Source of the DNA: Prescottella agglutinans
GTDB lineage: Bacteria > Actinomycetota > Actinomycetes > Mycobacteriales > Mycobacteriaceae
Length of the DNA stretch: 64,000 nt
Direction: 5' to 3'
Assembly (NCBI RefSeq): GCF_004011865.1
Contig: NZ_RKLP01000002.1
Span: 372,001 to 436,000 of the forward strand
Shown here: in pieces, positions 19,401-27,388 of the stretch
How positions within the stretch are numbered: position 1 is the first letter of the stretch
How the letters are laid out: each line of letters starts with the position of its first letter
The notes under the pieces: generated by a model
What the model saw: only the letters and a program-made list of their open reading frames with translations
Databases searched by the model: none
What the model was told of the DNA's origin: nothing
Translations under genes and position numbers: made by a program

Positions 19401-20957
19401 TCACGTCCAGCGACTGCGGGCCCGCACCGACAGACGTCGTTCCTTGCGCTCGGCGAGGATCATCGGGTCACGCGACAGATCCCGGTACAGCGAGATGCTA
19501 AGCCCGATCATGACGATCACGAACGGCGCGGCCGCGATGATCGTCATGGTCTGCAGCCCGTTGAGCGCGTCGGCGCCGCCGGTCCACAAGATCAAGGCCG
19601 CGACGCCGCCGGTGAGCAGGCCCCAGAAGACGACGACCCAGCGGGCCGGCGCGAGCGCCCCGCGCTGCGACAGCGTGCCCATCACCATGGAGGCGGCGTC
19701 GGCGCCGGAGACGAAGAAGATCGCGACCAGCACCATGACGATGACGGTCGAGAGCCCGAACAGCGGCAGGTGCTCGAGCATGCCGAACAACTGGCTCTCG
19801 GTGGTGTCGCGGCCGGCGAGGTCGATGCCCTCCTGTTGCTCGTTGATGCCGGCGCCGCCGAACACCGAGAACCAGAGCAGGCTGACGAGACTGGGGATCA
19901 GGATGACGCCGACCACGAACTGCCGGATGGTGCGGCCGCGGCTGATCCGGGCGAGGAACATCCCGACGAACGGGGTCCACGAGATCCACCACGCCCAGTA
20001 GAAGATCGTCCACGACGAGAGCCACTCTCCGGTGGCCGGATTGCTCGACGCCGCCGTCCGCGCGGACATCATCGCCAGGTCGGCCGCGTAGTTGCCGATC
20101 GTGGCGGGCACGAGGTTGAGGATCATCACCGTCGGCCCCAGCACGAAGACGAACACCGCGAGGGTGAGCGCCAGCACCATGTTGATGTTCGAGAGCCACT
20201 GAATGCCCTTGGCCACTCCGGACACCGCGGACGCGACGAAGGCAAGGGTGAGCACCGCGACGACGGCGACCAGGAGGAAGGTGCCGACCTCGCCCATCCA
20301 GCCGACGACCTCGAGTCCGGAACCGATCTGCAGCGCTCCGAGCCCGAGGGACGCGGCGGTACCGAACATCGTCGCGAAGATCGCGAGGATGTCGATGACC
20401 CGGCCGATCGGCCCCTCGCTGCGCCGGCCGAGCAGCGGGAAGAAGGCCGCGCTGATCAGCTGCGGGCGTCCACGACGGTAGGTGCCGTAGGCGATCGCCA
20501 GTCCCATCACCGCGTAGATCGACCACGGGTGCAGGCTCCAGTGGAACATGGTGGTGGCCATGGCCGTTCCGATACCGCCGTCGGTGCCGGGCGGCGGGGT
20601 GACGAAGTGTGCGAGGGGTTCGGCGACACCGAAGAACATCAGTCCGATGCCCATGCCCGCGCTGAACATCATCGCGATCCAACTGACCGTGGTGAATTCG
20701 GGTTTCTCACCGTCCTTGCCGAGCGGGATCCGCCCGTAGCGGCTCGCCGCCAGCCACAGCGTGAAGATCACGAAACCGGAGGCGGCGATGACGAACAGCC
20801 AGCCCATGTTCGTGACCAGCCAGTCGAGCATGTCCCCGGTGACCGACTCGAGATTGTCGGGTGCGGCCAGTCCCCACACCAGGATGGCGGCGACCGCACC
20901 CGCGGCGACGCCGAACACCACACGATCGGTCCGGGACACCTCGCGCGTGCCTGCCAT
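19401..20957 (-). CDS. BCCT family betaine/carnitine/choline transporter
   Basis: The 518-residue secondary transporter has about 12 TM helices. Family signatures: GMGIGLMFFGVAEPL (about 100-114, the Gly-rich unwound helix of Na+-coupled members), FHWSLHPWSIYAVMGL (about 138-153), and YWAWWISWTPFVGMFLARISRGRT (about 318-341, within the BCCT signature). It imports a quaternary ammonium osmolyte or nutrient; which one is not evident. The C-terminus is short and lacks the long osmosensing tail of BetP. GAGG lies only 1-4 nt from the ATG, so the true start may be the GTG six codons downstream. Confidence 0.88.
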   Translation of the reverse strand: MAGTREVSRTDRVVFGVAAGAVAAILVWGLAAPDNLESVTGDMLDWLVTNMGWLFVIAASGFVIFTLWLAASRYGRIPLGKDGEKPEFTTVSWIAMMFSAGMGIGLMFFGVAEPLAHFVTPPPGTDGGIGTAMATTMFHWSLHPWSIYAVMGLAIAYGTYRRGRPQLISAAFFPLLGRRSEGPIGRVIDILAIFATMFGTAASLGLGALQIGSGLEVVGWMGEVGTFLLVAVVAVLTLAFVASAVSGVAKGIQWLSNINMVLALTLAVFVFVLGPTVMILNLVPATIGNYAADLAMMSARTAASSNPATGEWLSSWTIFYWAWWISWTPFVGMFLARISRGRTIRQFVVGVILIPSLVSLLWFSVFGGAGINEQQEGIDLAGRDTTESQLFGMLEHLPLFGLSTVIVMVLVAIFFVSGADAASMVMGTLSQRGALAPARWVVVFWGLLTGGVAALILWTGGADALNGLQTMTIIAAAPFVIVMIGLSISLYRDLSRDPMILAERKERRLSVRARSRWT

Positions 20958-20982
20958 TCCTCACACGCTGCTCATCTTCAGG

Positions 20983-21026
20983 GACAAAAGCAAGCACCCG
21001 AACGCTCGTGGCGGCGTCCGGGTGCT
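20983..21026 (-). terminator. Intrinsic terminator of doxX
   Basis: On the minus strand a 13-bp stem (AGCACCCGGACGC, one G-U pair) with an 8-nt loop (20993-21026) is followed by TGCTTTTGTC. It is 25 bp past the doxX stop. Confidence 0.8.
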
Positions 21027-21050
21027 CGCGTGCGACCTGGCGTTGCGCGG

Positions 21051-21479
21051 TTATGCCGCGGACAGGATGCGCGAGTTCTTGCCGACGAAGGCGTCGACGC
21101 TGACCCGGCCTGCACCGACTCCCGCGATGAGCAGCGACGCGACGCCGAGGGCGACGACCAGCTCGTAACCGCCGTCGCCGACGAAGACGCCGTTGCCGAC
21201 GTGGACGAAGAAGAACGCCCCGAGCATGTTCAGGAACAGCAGGACACCGGCGATGCGGGTGGCGAACCCGATGAGCAGCGAGATGCCGCCGACGAGCTCG
21301 ATCGTGGCGGCGACGATCGCCGAGACGTCGGCGAGCGGAATGTCCATGCCGGCGAACGCGGCCTGGGTGCCGTCGATGCCCCAGTCGAAGAACTTCTGCC
21401 AGCCGTGGGCGATGAAGACGACGCCGATACCGACGCGGGCGATGAGCAGGGTGGCGTCACGGAATGCCGTGGAGTTCAT
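21051..21479 (-). CDS. DoxX family membrane protein
   Basis: 142 residues with four hydrophobic helices and the typical opening LLIARVGIGVVFIAHGWQKFFDWG (residues 11-34), followed by IELVGGISLLIGFATRIAG and LNMLGAFFFVHV. DoxX-like proteins are tied to redox and thiol stress in mycobacteria (MRC complex), but this short form is generic. GAGG is 6 nt before the ATG. A strong inverted repeat overlaps its -35. Same strand as, and downstream of, a GntR regulator and a reductase. Confidence 0.85.
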   Translation of the reverse strand: MNSTAFRDATLLIARVGIGVVFIAHGWQKFFDWGIDGTQAAFAGMDIPLADVSAIVAATIELVGGISLLIGFATRIAGVLLFLNMLGAFFFVHVGNGVFVGDGGYELVVALGVASLLIAGVGAGRVSVDAFVGKNSRILSAA

Positions 21480-21544
21480 GAGAGGCCTCAGGGTGGGATC
21501 GGGATGGGATTCGGACGCACGGGACCGCGCCCTCGGATGCCTCC

Positions 21545-21579
21545 ACTGTGACAGGTTTAAGTTGAAGCGTCAACTAAAC
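21545..21579 (-). promoter_or_regulatory. doxX promoter with overlapping inverted-repeat operator
   Basis: The near-perfect inverted repeat GTTTAAGTTGA-AGCG-TCAACTAAAC spans 21555-21579, beginning 3 bp after the gntR stop. The minus-strand -35 TTGACG (21573-21568) lies inside it and a -10 CACAGT (21550-21545) follows at 17 bp. A repressor bound here would block doxX transcription. Palindromes of AGTTGA/TCAACT type are typical of MarR/HxlR-family sites; the neighbouring GntR protein is another candidate. Confidence 0.55.
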
Positions 21580-21582
21580 GGT

Positions 21583-21942
21583 TCACGCGCCCTTGAGCGC
21601 GGTCGCGACGAACGCGGCCGCGTCCTCGTCGGACATTCCCAGCCGCCGCACCGTCGCGACGTACTCCGACGCCGCCCGTTGCGCCTTGGTCCGCGTCGGA
21701 TCTCCGGTCGCCGCGATGAAGGAACCGAGCCGGCCGCGGGTCTCGATCACCCCGAGCTGCTCGAGTTCGCGATACGTGCGGGCCACCGTGTTGGGCGCGA
21801 TCCCCAGATCGGCGGCCAACTTGCGCACCGTCGGAATCTTGGTGCCCGCGACCAACTCCTCGTTGCGAACGAGTTCGAGGATGCGGATCCGCAACTGCTC
21901 GAACGGCGGTGTCGCAGCGTCGTGGTCGATCTCGATCTCCAC
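21583..21942 (-). CDS. GntR family regulator, YtrA type
   Basis: 119 residues. An N-terminal winged helix-turn-helix (about 12-80) carries PPFEQLRIRILELV, TKIPTVRKLAADLGIAPNTV and the wing ELEQLGVIETRGRLGSFIA. The effector part is only about 40 residues, as in the YtrA subfamily, which usually controls ABC transporters or membrane proteins next door. GTG start. It lies 43 bp after the reductase gene and 103 bp before doxX, so one or both may be targets. Confidence 0.85.
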   Translation of the reverse strand: MEIEIDHDAATPPFEQLRIRILELVRNEELVAGTKIPTVRKLAADLGIAPNTVARTYRELEQLGVIETRGRLGSFIAATGDPTRTKAQRAASEYVATVRRLGMSDEDAAAFVATALKGA

Positions 21943-21985
21943 CGGCGTCCCCGTTTCGTCGTCCTTGCTGATCCGGCCCGTGAAC

Positions 21986-22672
21986 TCACGGTATCGCGGC
22001 GACGGCGTCCGGGATCGGAATCGAGCCCTGCGTGAGCATCAAAGTGCGGCCCACCGCCCGGGGTGTGCGGCCGTCCGCGCCGGAATCGAGCAGAGCCGCG
22101 ATCACCGCGGCGACGTCGGCTCGCGGCACCGTGCCGCGCTCGAGCGGCGGCTCGGTCAGCGCCACCTCCCCGGTGGGCTCGTCGTCGGTGAGGCCGCCGG
22201 GCCTCAGGATCGTCCAGTCCAGGCCGTCCCGGCCGCGCAGATCCTCCTCGGCCGCCGACTTCGCGATCAGGTACGCGGCGAACACCTCGTCGGTACCCGG
22301 CGGAACCGGTTCCCCCGCCCCGAACGAGCTGACCTGCACGAACCGCCGAACCCCGGCACGTTCGGCCGCGTCGGCCACGAGCACCGCCGCACCGCGGTCG
22401 ACGGTGTCCTTGCGCGCCGCACCGCTCCCGGGTCCGGCACCGGCCGCGAACACCACGGCGTCGGCACCGCGGAGCAGTTCGGCGACCTCGTCGGCGGTCG
22501 CCTGCTCGAGGTCCACGAGCACTGGAAACGCCCCGAGCGCCCGGACCGGGCCCTCGTGGTCGGGATTGCGGATGAGCGCCACCGCCCGGTCCCCCGAGGC
22601 GGTGAGCAGCTTGATCAGGTGCCGGGCGATCTTCCCGTGCCCGCCGGCGATGACGACGCGTCGATCGGTCAT
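21986..22672 (-). CDS. NAD(P)-binding SDR family protein (NAD(P)H-binding domain)
   Basis: 228 residues of atypical short-chain reductase type. The N-terminal nucleotide motif VVIAGGHGKIARHL (6-19) is a GGxGxxGxxL variant, followed by VALIRN, DAVVFAAGAGPGSG, QVSSFGAG and LDWTILRPGGLTDD. This is the NmrA/YhfK-like group that binds NAD(P) and may be regulatory or reductive. GAGGAG is 6 nt before the ATG. It is the first gene of a probable three-gene unit with gntR and doxX, divergent from the ArsC-like gene. Confidence 0.85.
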   Translation of the reverse strand: MTDRRVVIAGGHGKIARHLIKLLTASGDRAVALIRNPDHEGPVRALGAFPVLVDLEQATADEVAELLRGADAVVFAAGAGPGSGAARKDTVDRGAAVLVADAAERAGVRRFVQVSSFGAGEPVPPGTDEVFAAYLIAKSAAEEDLRGRDGLDWTILRPGGLTDDEPTGEVALTEPPLERGTVPRADVAAVIAALLDSGADGRTPRAVGRTLMLTQGSIPIPDAVAAIP

Positions 22673-22744
22673 GGTGGACTCCTCACACTGGTTTCGACAT
22701 GACGTGTCCGCTCCCTGCCATTGTCCCCGTGCACAATGACTTGC

Positions 22745-23110
22745 ATGGCAGGCATGAACGAGACCGCGAAAACCGCAACGATCTACCACAACCCGCGCTG
22801 CAGCACGTCGCGGAACACCCTGAAGCTGATCGAGGACGCCGGAATCGAGCCCACGATCGTCAAGTACCTCGAGACGCCGCCGTCGCACGACGGACTGCGC
22901 AAGCTCCTCGACGACGCCGGCCTGCGCCCCAGCGAGGCCATCCGCAAGAAGGAGGCCCTGTTCAAGGAACTCGGGCTGGCGACGGCGTCGGAGGACGAGC
23001 TGCTCGACGCGATGGTCGTCAACCCGATCCTGATCGAACGCCCCATCGTGGTGACCGATCGCGGCACCGTGCTGGCGCGCCCCTACGAGAAGGTGCGCGA
23101 GATCCTGTAG
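22745..23110 (+). CDS. ArsC family arsenate reductase (glutaredoxin type) or Spx-like protein
   Basis: 121 residues. The thioredoxin-fold motif TIYHNPRCSTSRNTLKLI (residues 10-27) has the catalytic CX3R (Cys-Ser-Thr-Ser-Arg). KYLETPPS and the cis-Pro region LIERPIVV follow, as in YffB/ArsC proteins. It may reduce arsenate using glutathione- or mycothiol-type thiols, but no ars genes are nearby, so a general thiol reductase role is equally possible. The ATG at 22745 lies 7 nt after CACAAT; the ATG three codons later is an alternative start. Confidence 0.85.
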   Translation: MAGMNETAKTATIYHNPRCSTSRNTLKLIEDAGIEPTIVKYLETPPSHDGLRKLLDDAGLRPSEAIRKKEALFKELGLATASEDELLDAMVVNPILIERPIVVTDRGTVLARPYEKVREIL

Positions 23111-23118
23111 TTCGCCGG

Positions 23119-24345
23119 TCAGGCCAGCGGATCGCGTGCAAGTGGACACGACATGCATCGCGGTCCGCCCCGGCCCGACCCCAGTTCGGACCCGGAGATG
23201 CGCAGCACCTCGATGCCCGACGCCTCCATCCGGGCGTTCGTCTCGACGTTCCGCTCGTAGGCCACTACGACTCCCGGCGCCAGCGCGAGGGTGTTGTTGC
23301 CGTCGTCCCACTGCTCGCGCTCGGCGGTGACGTGGTCGAGTCCGGTGTCGATCACCCGGAGCTTGCCGATGCCCATCGCCGTCGCCGCGGCCTCCAGGAA
23401 CGGCTCCGGCCCGCCGATGCAGACGAGCCCGTCCTCGCGTCGGATCGTGTACGCCGACAACGTGTCCCGCACCGCGGGATACATCACCACGGCGTCCGAG
23501 TCGACCATGGTGAGCACCGTGTCGAGGTGCATCGACGCGCGCCGCTGCTCGATCGGCACCGCGAGCACCGTGTGCGCGAGACCGTCTTCGAAGACGCTGC
23601 GCGCCAACGCTTCCGCCCCCGCCGGCGTGGTCCGCTCCCCCACCCCCACCGCGATCACCCCGGGCGCGAGGAGCAGGACGTCGCCGCCCTCGACCGGCGC
23701 CGTGTGCGATTCGTACGCCCGGCGCACCCCCCGGAATCGTGGATGGTGCGCGTAGATCAGGTCGGTCAGCGACGCCTCGCGCACCCGCGCCGGCAGCGCG
23801 AGCGACGTGATCGCGACGCGACCGCCTACCCAGAACGACGAATCGCGCGTGAACAGCAGATTCGGCAACGGGTCGATGACGAAGTCGCCACCGTGGTGCA
23901 TCAGCCGAACCAGTGACGGCGTCGCGGCACCGGTACCGATCGGCAATTCGTCGAACGTCATGCCCGACGTGAGAATCGTGGCCAGTTCGTCGGCGGGGAC
24001 ACCGCGCAGGTGCGCGGCCAGGTCCTGCGCCAGCGCGTGCCCGAGCTTGCGCGGATCGACCGCGGCCGAGATGCCCTGCATGCGTGCCGCACCGCTGGTC
24101 GTCAGGGTTTCGGTGAGCACGTCGGCCAGCAGCAGCACCTCGACGCCGTGGCGGCGGAGCAGGTCCGCGAACGCGTCGTGCTCGTCCTGTGCGCGGTCCA
24201 CCCACGGCAGCCCGTCGAACAGGAGTTGGTCGTTGTTGCGGGGCGTGAGACGCCTGAGTTCGTCGCCGGGGCGGTGCAGCAGGACCGACCGCAACGTGCC
24301 CACCTCGGTGTCAACACCGAGCCCCGGGGCCTCCCGCACGCTCAT
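23119..24345 (-). CDS. arcA: Arginine deiminase
   Basis: The 408-residue enzyme hydrolyses arginine to citrulline and ammonia. Family motifs: [14 protein letters not shown] (about 14-27), [13 protein letters not shown] (about 163-175), the Asp/His catalytic segment [13 protein letters not shown] (about 275), and the nucleophilic Cys in [12 protein letters not shown] near the C-terminus. No arcB or arcC is nearby, so citrulline use is elsewhere. The ATG is 6 nt after TACCGT with no SD. Convergent with the ArsC-like gene, divergent from soxR. M. tuberculosis also has arcA (Rv1001) in this part of its map. Confidence 0.94.
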   Translation of the reverse strand: MSVREAPGLGVDTEVGTLRSVLLHRPGDELRRLTPRNNDQLLFDGLPWVDRAQDEHDAFADLLRRHGVEVLLLADVLTETLTTSGAARMQGISAAVDPRKLGHALAQDLAAHLRGVPADELATILTSGMTFDELPIGTGAATPSLVRLMHHGGDFVIDPLPNLLFTRDSSFWVGGRVAITSLALPARVREASLTDLIYAHHPRFRGVRRAYESHTAPVEGGDVLLLAPGVIAVGVGERTTPAGAEALARSVFEDGLAHTVLAVPIEQRRASMHLDTVLTMVDSDAVVMYPAVRDTLSAYTIRREDGLVCIGGPEPFLEAAATAMGIGKLRVIDTGLDHVTAEREQWDDGNNTLALAPGVVVAYERNVETNARMEASGIEVLRISGSELGSGRGGPRCMSCPLARDPLA

Positions 24346-24351
24346 GGGTAA

Positions 24352-24357
24352 ACGGTA
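24352..24357 (-). promoter_or_regulatory. -10 (TACCGT), leaderless start of arcA
   Basis: On the minus strand TACCGT lies exactly 6 nt before the arcA ATG at 24345; no SD. Confidence 0.5.
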
Positions 24358-24388
24358 GTCCCGCGCCGCGCGGTGGGCACCTCGCAAT

Positions 24389-24406
24389 CCTCGACTATTG
24401 TCGAGG
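24389..24406 (+). promoter_or_regulatory. SoxR box overlapping the soxR -10
   Basis: The 18-bp CCTCGACTATTGTCGAGG has perfect 7-bp arms and the CCTC...GAGG ends of known SoxR boxes. A -10 hexamer TATTGT (24396-24401) lies inside it and the soxR GTG is 27 bp downstream. SoxR bound here should govern its own transcription. Confidence 0.7.
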
Positions 24407-24432
24407 TTGCCGGCTCGAGAAAGGCGGACGAC

Positions 24433-24894
24433 GTGGACAAGCCGGACTGGCACACCAAGGAGCTCACCCCCGGGCAGCTGTCCGAGCGGAGCGGGGTGGC
24501 GGTATCGGCGCTGCACTTCTACGAACGCGAGGGCCTCATCTCGAGCCGCCGCACCAGCGGCAACCAGCGGCGCTACAAGCGCGACGTCCTCCGCCGGGTC
24601 GCGTTCATCCGGTTGTCGCAGCGCGTCGGCATCCCGCTCGCCGAGATCCGCGACGCCCTCTCGACCCTGCCCGACGGCCGCACCCCGACCCGCAGCGACT
24701 GGGCCCGCCTGTCGAGCCGCTGGCACGCCGACCTCGACCGACGGATCGAGCAGTTGATCCGGCTCCGCGACGACCTCACCAACTGCATCGGCTGCGGATG
24801 CCTGTCACTGGCGAGCTGCACCCTGGCCAACCCGCACGACGAACTCGGCACCGAGGGCCCGGGGGCACGCGTCATCGACGTCGACCTGGACTGA
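24433..24894 (+). CDS. soxR: Redox-sensitive MerR-type activator SoxR
   Basis: 153 residues. The MerR helix-turn-helix opens [27 protein letters not shown] dimerisation helix follows, then the [2Fe-2S] cluster motif [12 protein letters not shown] (Cx2CxCx5C, about 117-128), the defining SoxR feature. It responds to redox-cycling compounds. The GTG at 24433 is chosen for the SD AAAGG about 9 nt upstream and standard N-terminal length. A SoxR box precedes it; no other box was found in this window, so its regulon lies elsewhere. Confidence 0.93.
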   Translation: MDKPDWHTKELTPGQLSERSGVAVSALHFYEREGLISSRRTSGNQRRYKRDVLRRVAFIRLSQRVGIPLAEIRDALSTLPDGRTPTRSDWARLSSRWHADLDRRIEQLIRLRDDLTNCIGCGCLSLASCTLANPHDELGTEGPGARVIDVDLD

Positions 24895-24896
24895 CG

Positions 24897-25409
24897 TCAC
24901 GCCCCGTCCCCGTCGAGGCGGCGCTGCGCCGCGACGCGGTCGCGCTCGACCATCTGGGACACCATCTGCCGCGCCAGCAGTTCGATCTGTCCACCAACCA
25001 GTGGGACGCGCACGGTGATCGTGCCGCGCACGTCGAGCACCGCCCCTGCGCCGTTCGGCCGCAGCGCATACTCGCCGTCGATCGCGACGGGGATCCCGGT
25101 GGAGCGTCCGGTGACCCGTCCCGCCGCCCTACCGCCGTCGACCGGGCACCACACGTCGGTCCGCTCCATCCGCATCTCGCCGCGAATCACCTTGCGCACC
25201 AATGCCGGAAAGTTGTCCGGGTCGACCGTTTCGGTCATCGTGACCGTCACCACCGGAGGCCCGTCGCCGTCGGCCTCCTCGCCGACCTGCACCACTGCGC
25301 GCGACTCCGCGGCCACGCGCGAGCGCCAATAGTCCTCGTCGGTCAGCAGTGCGTGCACACGCTCGACGGGATGATCGAACTCGGCCGAGAACTCGAAACG
25401 CTTCGGCAT
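24897..25409 (-). CDS. DUF2505 family protein
   Basis: 170 residues. The opening KRFEFSAEFDHPVERVHALLTDEDYWRSR and the pattern of beta strands after it are typical of DUF2505, an SRPBCC-like (START fold) family common in actinobacteria; function unknown. The ATG is 7 nt after TACCGT without an SD. The stop is 2 bp from the convergent soxR stop, so their 3' ends abut with no room for a terminator. Confidence 0.85.
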   Translation of the reverse strand: MPKRFEFSAEFDHPVERVHALLTDEDYWRSRVAAESRAVVQVGEEADGDGPPVVTVTMTETVDPDNFPALVRKVIRGEMRMERTDVWCPVDGGRAAGRVTGRSTGIPVAIDGEYALRPNGAGAVLDVRGTITVRVPLVGGQIELLARQMVSQMVERDRVAAQRRLDGDGA

Positions 25410-25416
25410 GGTGCCG

Positions 25417-25422
25417 ACGGTA
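25417..25422 (-). promoter_or_regulatory. -10 (TACCGT), leaderless start of the DUF2505 gene
   Basis: TACCGT on the minus strand is 7 nt before the ATG at 25409. It lies between the response regulator stop and this gene, giving it its own promoter. Confidence 0.5.
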
Positions 25423-25431
25423 CCGGACGGA

Positions 25432-26058
25432 TCAGGTGATGAGGCCCCGTTCGCGGGCCGCCGCGACGGCGGCGGTGCGGCTGTCGACGTCGAGTTTCGT
25501 GAACGCGTGCACCAGGTGCGATTTGACGGTGGCCTCGCTGACGAACAACTGCTTCGCAATCGCCCGGTTCGACAGCCCCTGGGCCACGAGTCCGAGCACC
25601 TCGATCTCCCGCGCGCTCAGGTCGGCGCGGGGCTGCTGCATCCGCCGGTACAGCCGCTGCGCGACCTCCGGGTCCAGCACCGTCTCGCCGCGCGCCGCGG
25701 CCGCCACCGAATCGATCAGCACGTGCGGGGCGGTGTCCTTGAGCAGGTAGCCGGACGCGCCCGCCTCCACCGCCCGGAGGATGTCGGCGTCGGTGTCGTA
25801 CGTCGTGAGCACCACGACCCGCGGCGGCTCCGGCATCGCGGTGATCTTCGCGGTGGCCCCGGCCCCGTCCATACCGGCACCGAGCCGCAGATCCATCAGC
25901 ACCACATCGGGTTTCGCGGTCGCCGCGAGCGCCACGGCCTCCTCGCCCGACGACGCCTCGGCCACCACCTCGACCCCGTCGTGCGACGCCAGCAACGCGC
26001 GCAGACCGGCACGCACCACCGGATGGTCGTCGACCAACAGGACCCGAATCTCGCTCAC
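25432..26058 (-). CDS. NarL/LuxR-type response regulator
   Basis: 208 residues. Receiver domain (1-120): LLVDDHPVVRAGLRALL, acceptor Asp in DVVLMDLRLG (about 54), switch Lys in YLLKDTA (about 106). C-terminal LuxR helix-turn-helix (about 142-205): LSAREIEVLGLVAQGLSNRAIA. The ATG overlaps the kinase stop by 4 bp (ATGA), giving translational coupling. Partner of the kinase upstream; the divergent ABC exporter is a likely target. Confidence 0.93.
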   Translation of the reverse strand: MSEIRVLLVDDHPVVRAGLRALLASHDGVEVVAEASSGEEAVALAATAKPDVVLMDLRLGAGMDGAGATAKITAMPEPPRVVVLTTYDTDADILRAVEAGASGYLLKDTAPHVLIDSVAAAARGETVLDPEVAQRLYRRMQQPRADLSAREIEVLGLVAQGLSNRAIAKQLFVSEATVKSHLVHAFTKLDVDSRTAAVAAARERGLIT

Positions 26059-27260
26059 ACCAGCCTCCCGACTGGAAGCGTAGCCGCAACCGCCGTCCCG
26101 TCGCCGGGGGCCGATTCGACGACCAGCGTGCCGCCGAGTTCGCCGAGCCGATCCCGCATCGCGCGCAGACCGAACCCACCGGCCTCGCGCTGATCGAACC
26201 CGATACCGTCGTCGACGATGTCGAGGCGGACCTCGTCGGCCGCGTAGCTCAGGGTGACCCGGACCCGCTGCGCCTGCGAGTGCAGGCGCACGTTCGCGAG
26301 CGCGCTCTGCGCGACCCGCAGCAGTGCCACGTCGTAGTCCATCGAGAGCGCCTGTGCGCCGTCCGTGACCAGTTCACTCTTGATGCCCGTCTGGTCGGAG
26401 AGTTGGTCGAGCAACCGGCGCAACGCCGACTCGAGCGGCGCCGACTCGAGGGCGGCGGGCGCGAGCGCGTCCACGACCCGGCGGGCCTCGACGAGGTTCT
26501 GCTGCGCGGTGTCCTCGATCTGAGTGAAGATCGGACCGGTCTCGGTGCCGCGCAAGCCGGCGCGCGCCAGCAGCAGGATCGACGAGAACCCCTGCGCGAG
26601 CGTGTCGTGGATGTCACGAGCCAGCCGTGAACGCTCGGCGAGCGCACCCGATTCCCGTTGCAGCGCAACCAGTTCGTCCTGCGCGCCGAGGAGTTCGCGA
26701 TGGGCCTCGGTGAGTTCGTCGACCAACAGTTGCCGTTCGGCGGCCTCGCGCACCAGCAACTGGTACACCGTCGCCATGCCGGCGGCGACGGCCGCGCCGA
26801 TCAGCGGTCCCACGATCGACGGCACCGTCTCGGTCACGCCGTGCCACAGGCTCGCCGCGATCGACACCGCCGTGAGCGCACCGGTCGCGCCGAACGCCTG
26901 CGGAATCGTCAGCAGGTGGAAACACAGGAAGAAAAGGGCGAACACGAGCCACACGAAGTTGGGGTCCGAGACCACGAGCAGCAGCCAGCCGAGGACGAGG
27001 ATGCCCAGCCACGACCGCCCCGACGCCTTGTCGACCGGGCCGCCGTCCCGGGCACCACGGGCGAAGAACACCCCGCAGCCGTACCAGACCAGTTCGGCGA
27101 CCGCGATCGCCACGATCCACCAGCCGTCGGCGCCCTTCGTGACGAGGACCCGTCCGACGCCGATCGCGAGCAGAAGCACGAACAGGAAGTGCGCACCGAT
27201 CTGCATCGCGCGCAGCACCGGGGCGACACCGCCGGGGTGGGATGCGTCGGAAGTCTGCAT
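26055..27260 (-). CDS. Membrane sensor histidine kinase (HisKA_3 type)
   Basis: About 401 residues. Five to six N-terminal TM helices (about 15-165) form the sensing part with little extracytoplasmic sequence. A coiled-coil follows, then the DHp motif SRLARDIHDTLAQGFSSILL with phospho-His, and a C-terminal HATPase (VRLDIVDDGIGFD, GFGLRAMRDRLGELGG). It resembles intramembrane-sensing kinases of the LiaS/NarX-like class. I chose the ATG at 27260 because TAGCGT lies 7 nt upstream; a GTG at 27269 is the alternative start. Confidence 0.9.
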   Translation of the reverse strand: MQTSDASHPGGVAPVLRAMQIGAHFLFVLLLAIGVGRVLVTKGADGWWIVAIAVAELVWYGCGVFFARGARDGGPVDKASGRSWLGILVLGWLLLVVSDPNFVWLVFALFFLCFHLLTIPQAFGATGALTAVSIAASLWHGVTETVPSIVGPLIGAAVAAGMATVYQLLVREAAERQLLVDELTEAHRELLGAQDELVALQRESGALAERSRLARDIHDTLAQGFSSILLLARAGLRGTETGPIFTQIEDTAQQNLVEARRVVDALAPAALESAPLESALRRLLDQLSDQTGIKSELVTDGAQALSMDYDVALLRVAQSALANVRLHSQAQRVRVTLSYAADEVRLDIVDDGIGFDQREAGGFGLRAMRDRLGELGGTLVVESAPGDGTAVAATLPVGRLV

Positions 27261-27267
27261 TTCACTC

Positions 27268-27273
27268 ACGCTA
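27268..27273 (-). promoter_or_regulatory. -10 (TAGCGT), leaderless start of the histidine kinase
   Basis: TAGCGT on the minus strand is 7 nt before the ATG at 27260. If used, it excludes the GTG at 27269, which would lie inside the promoter spacer. Confidence 0.5.
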
Positions 27274-27388
27274 ACACCGCCGGTACACCACTCGCCGCAG
27301 CGAGCGGCGAACTCCTACTTTCGATGGACCGAGGAAGTCAACCGATGCGCGATGCCCCCGACCCCTACTCCGCGGGACGCTGGATCAC

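Noticed and set aside
23119-24345. A complete arginine deiminase operon
   Set aside because: No arcB, arcC or arcD lies beside arcA; neighbours belong to unrelated functions.
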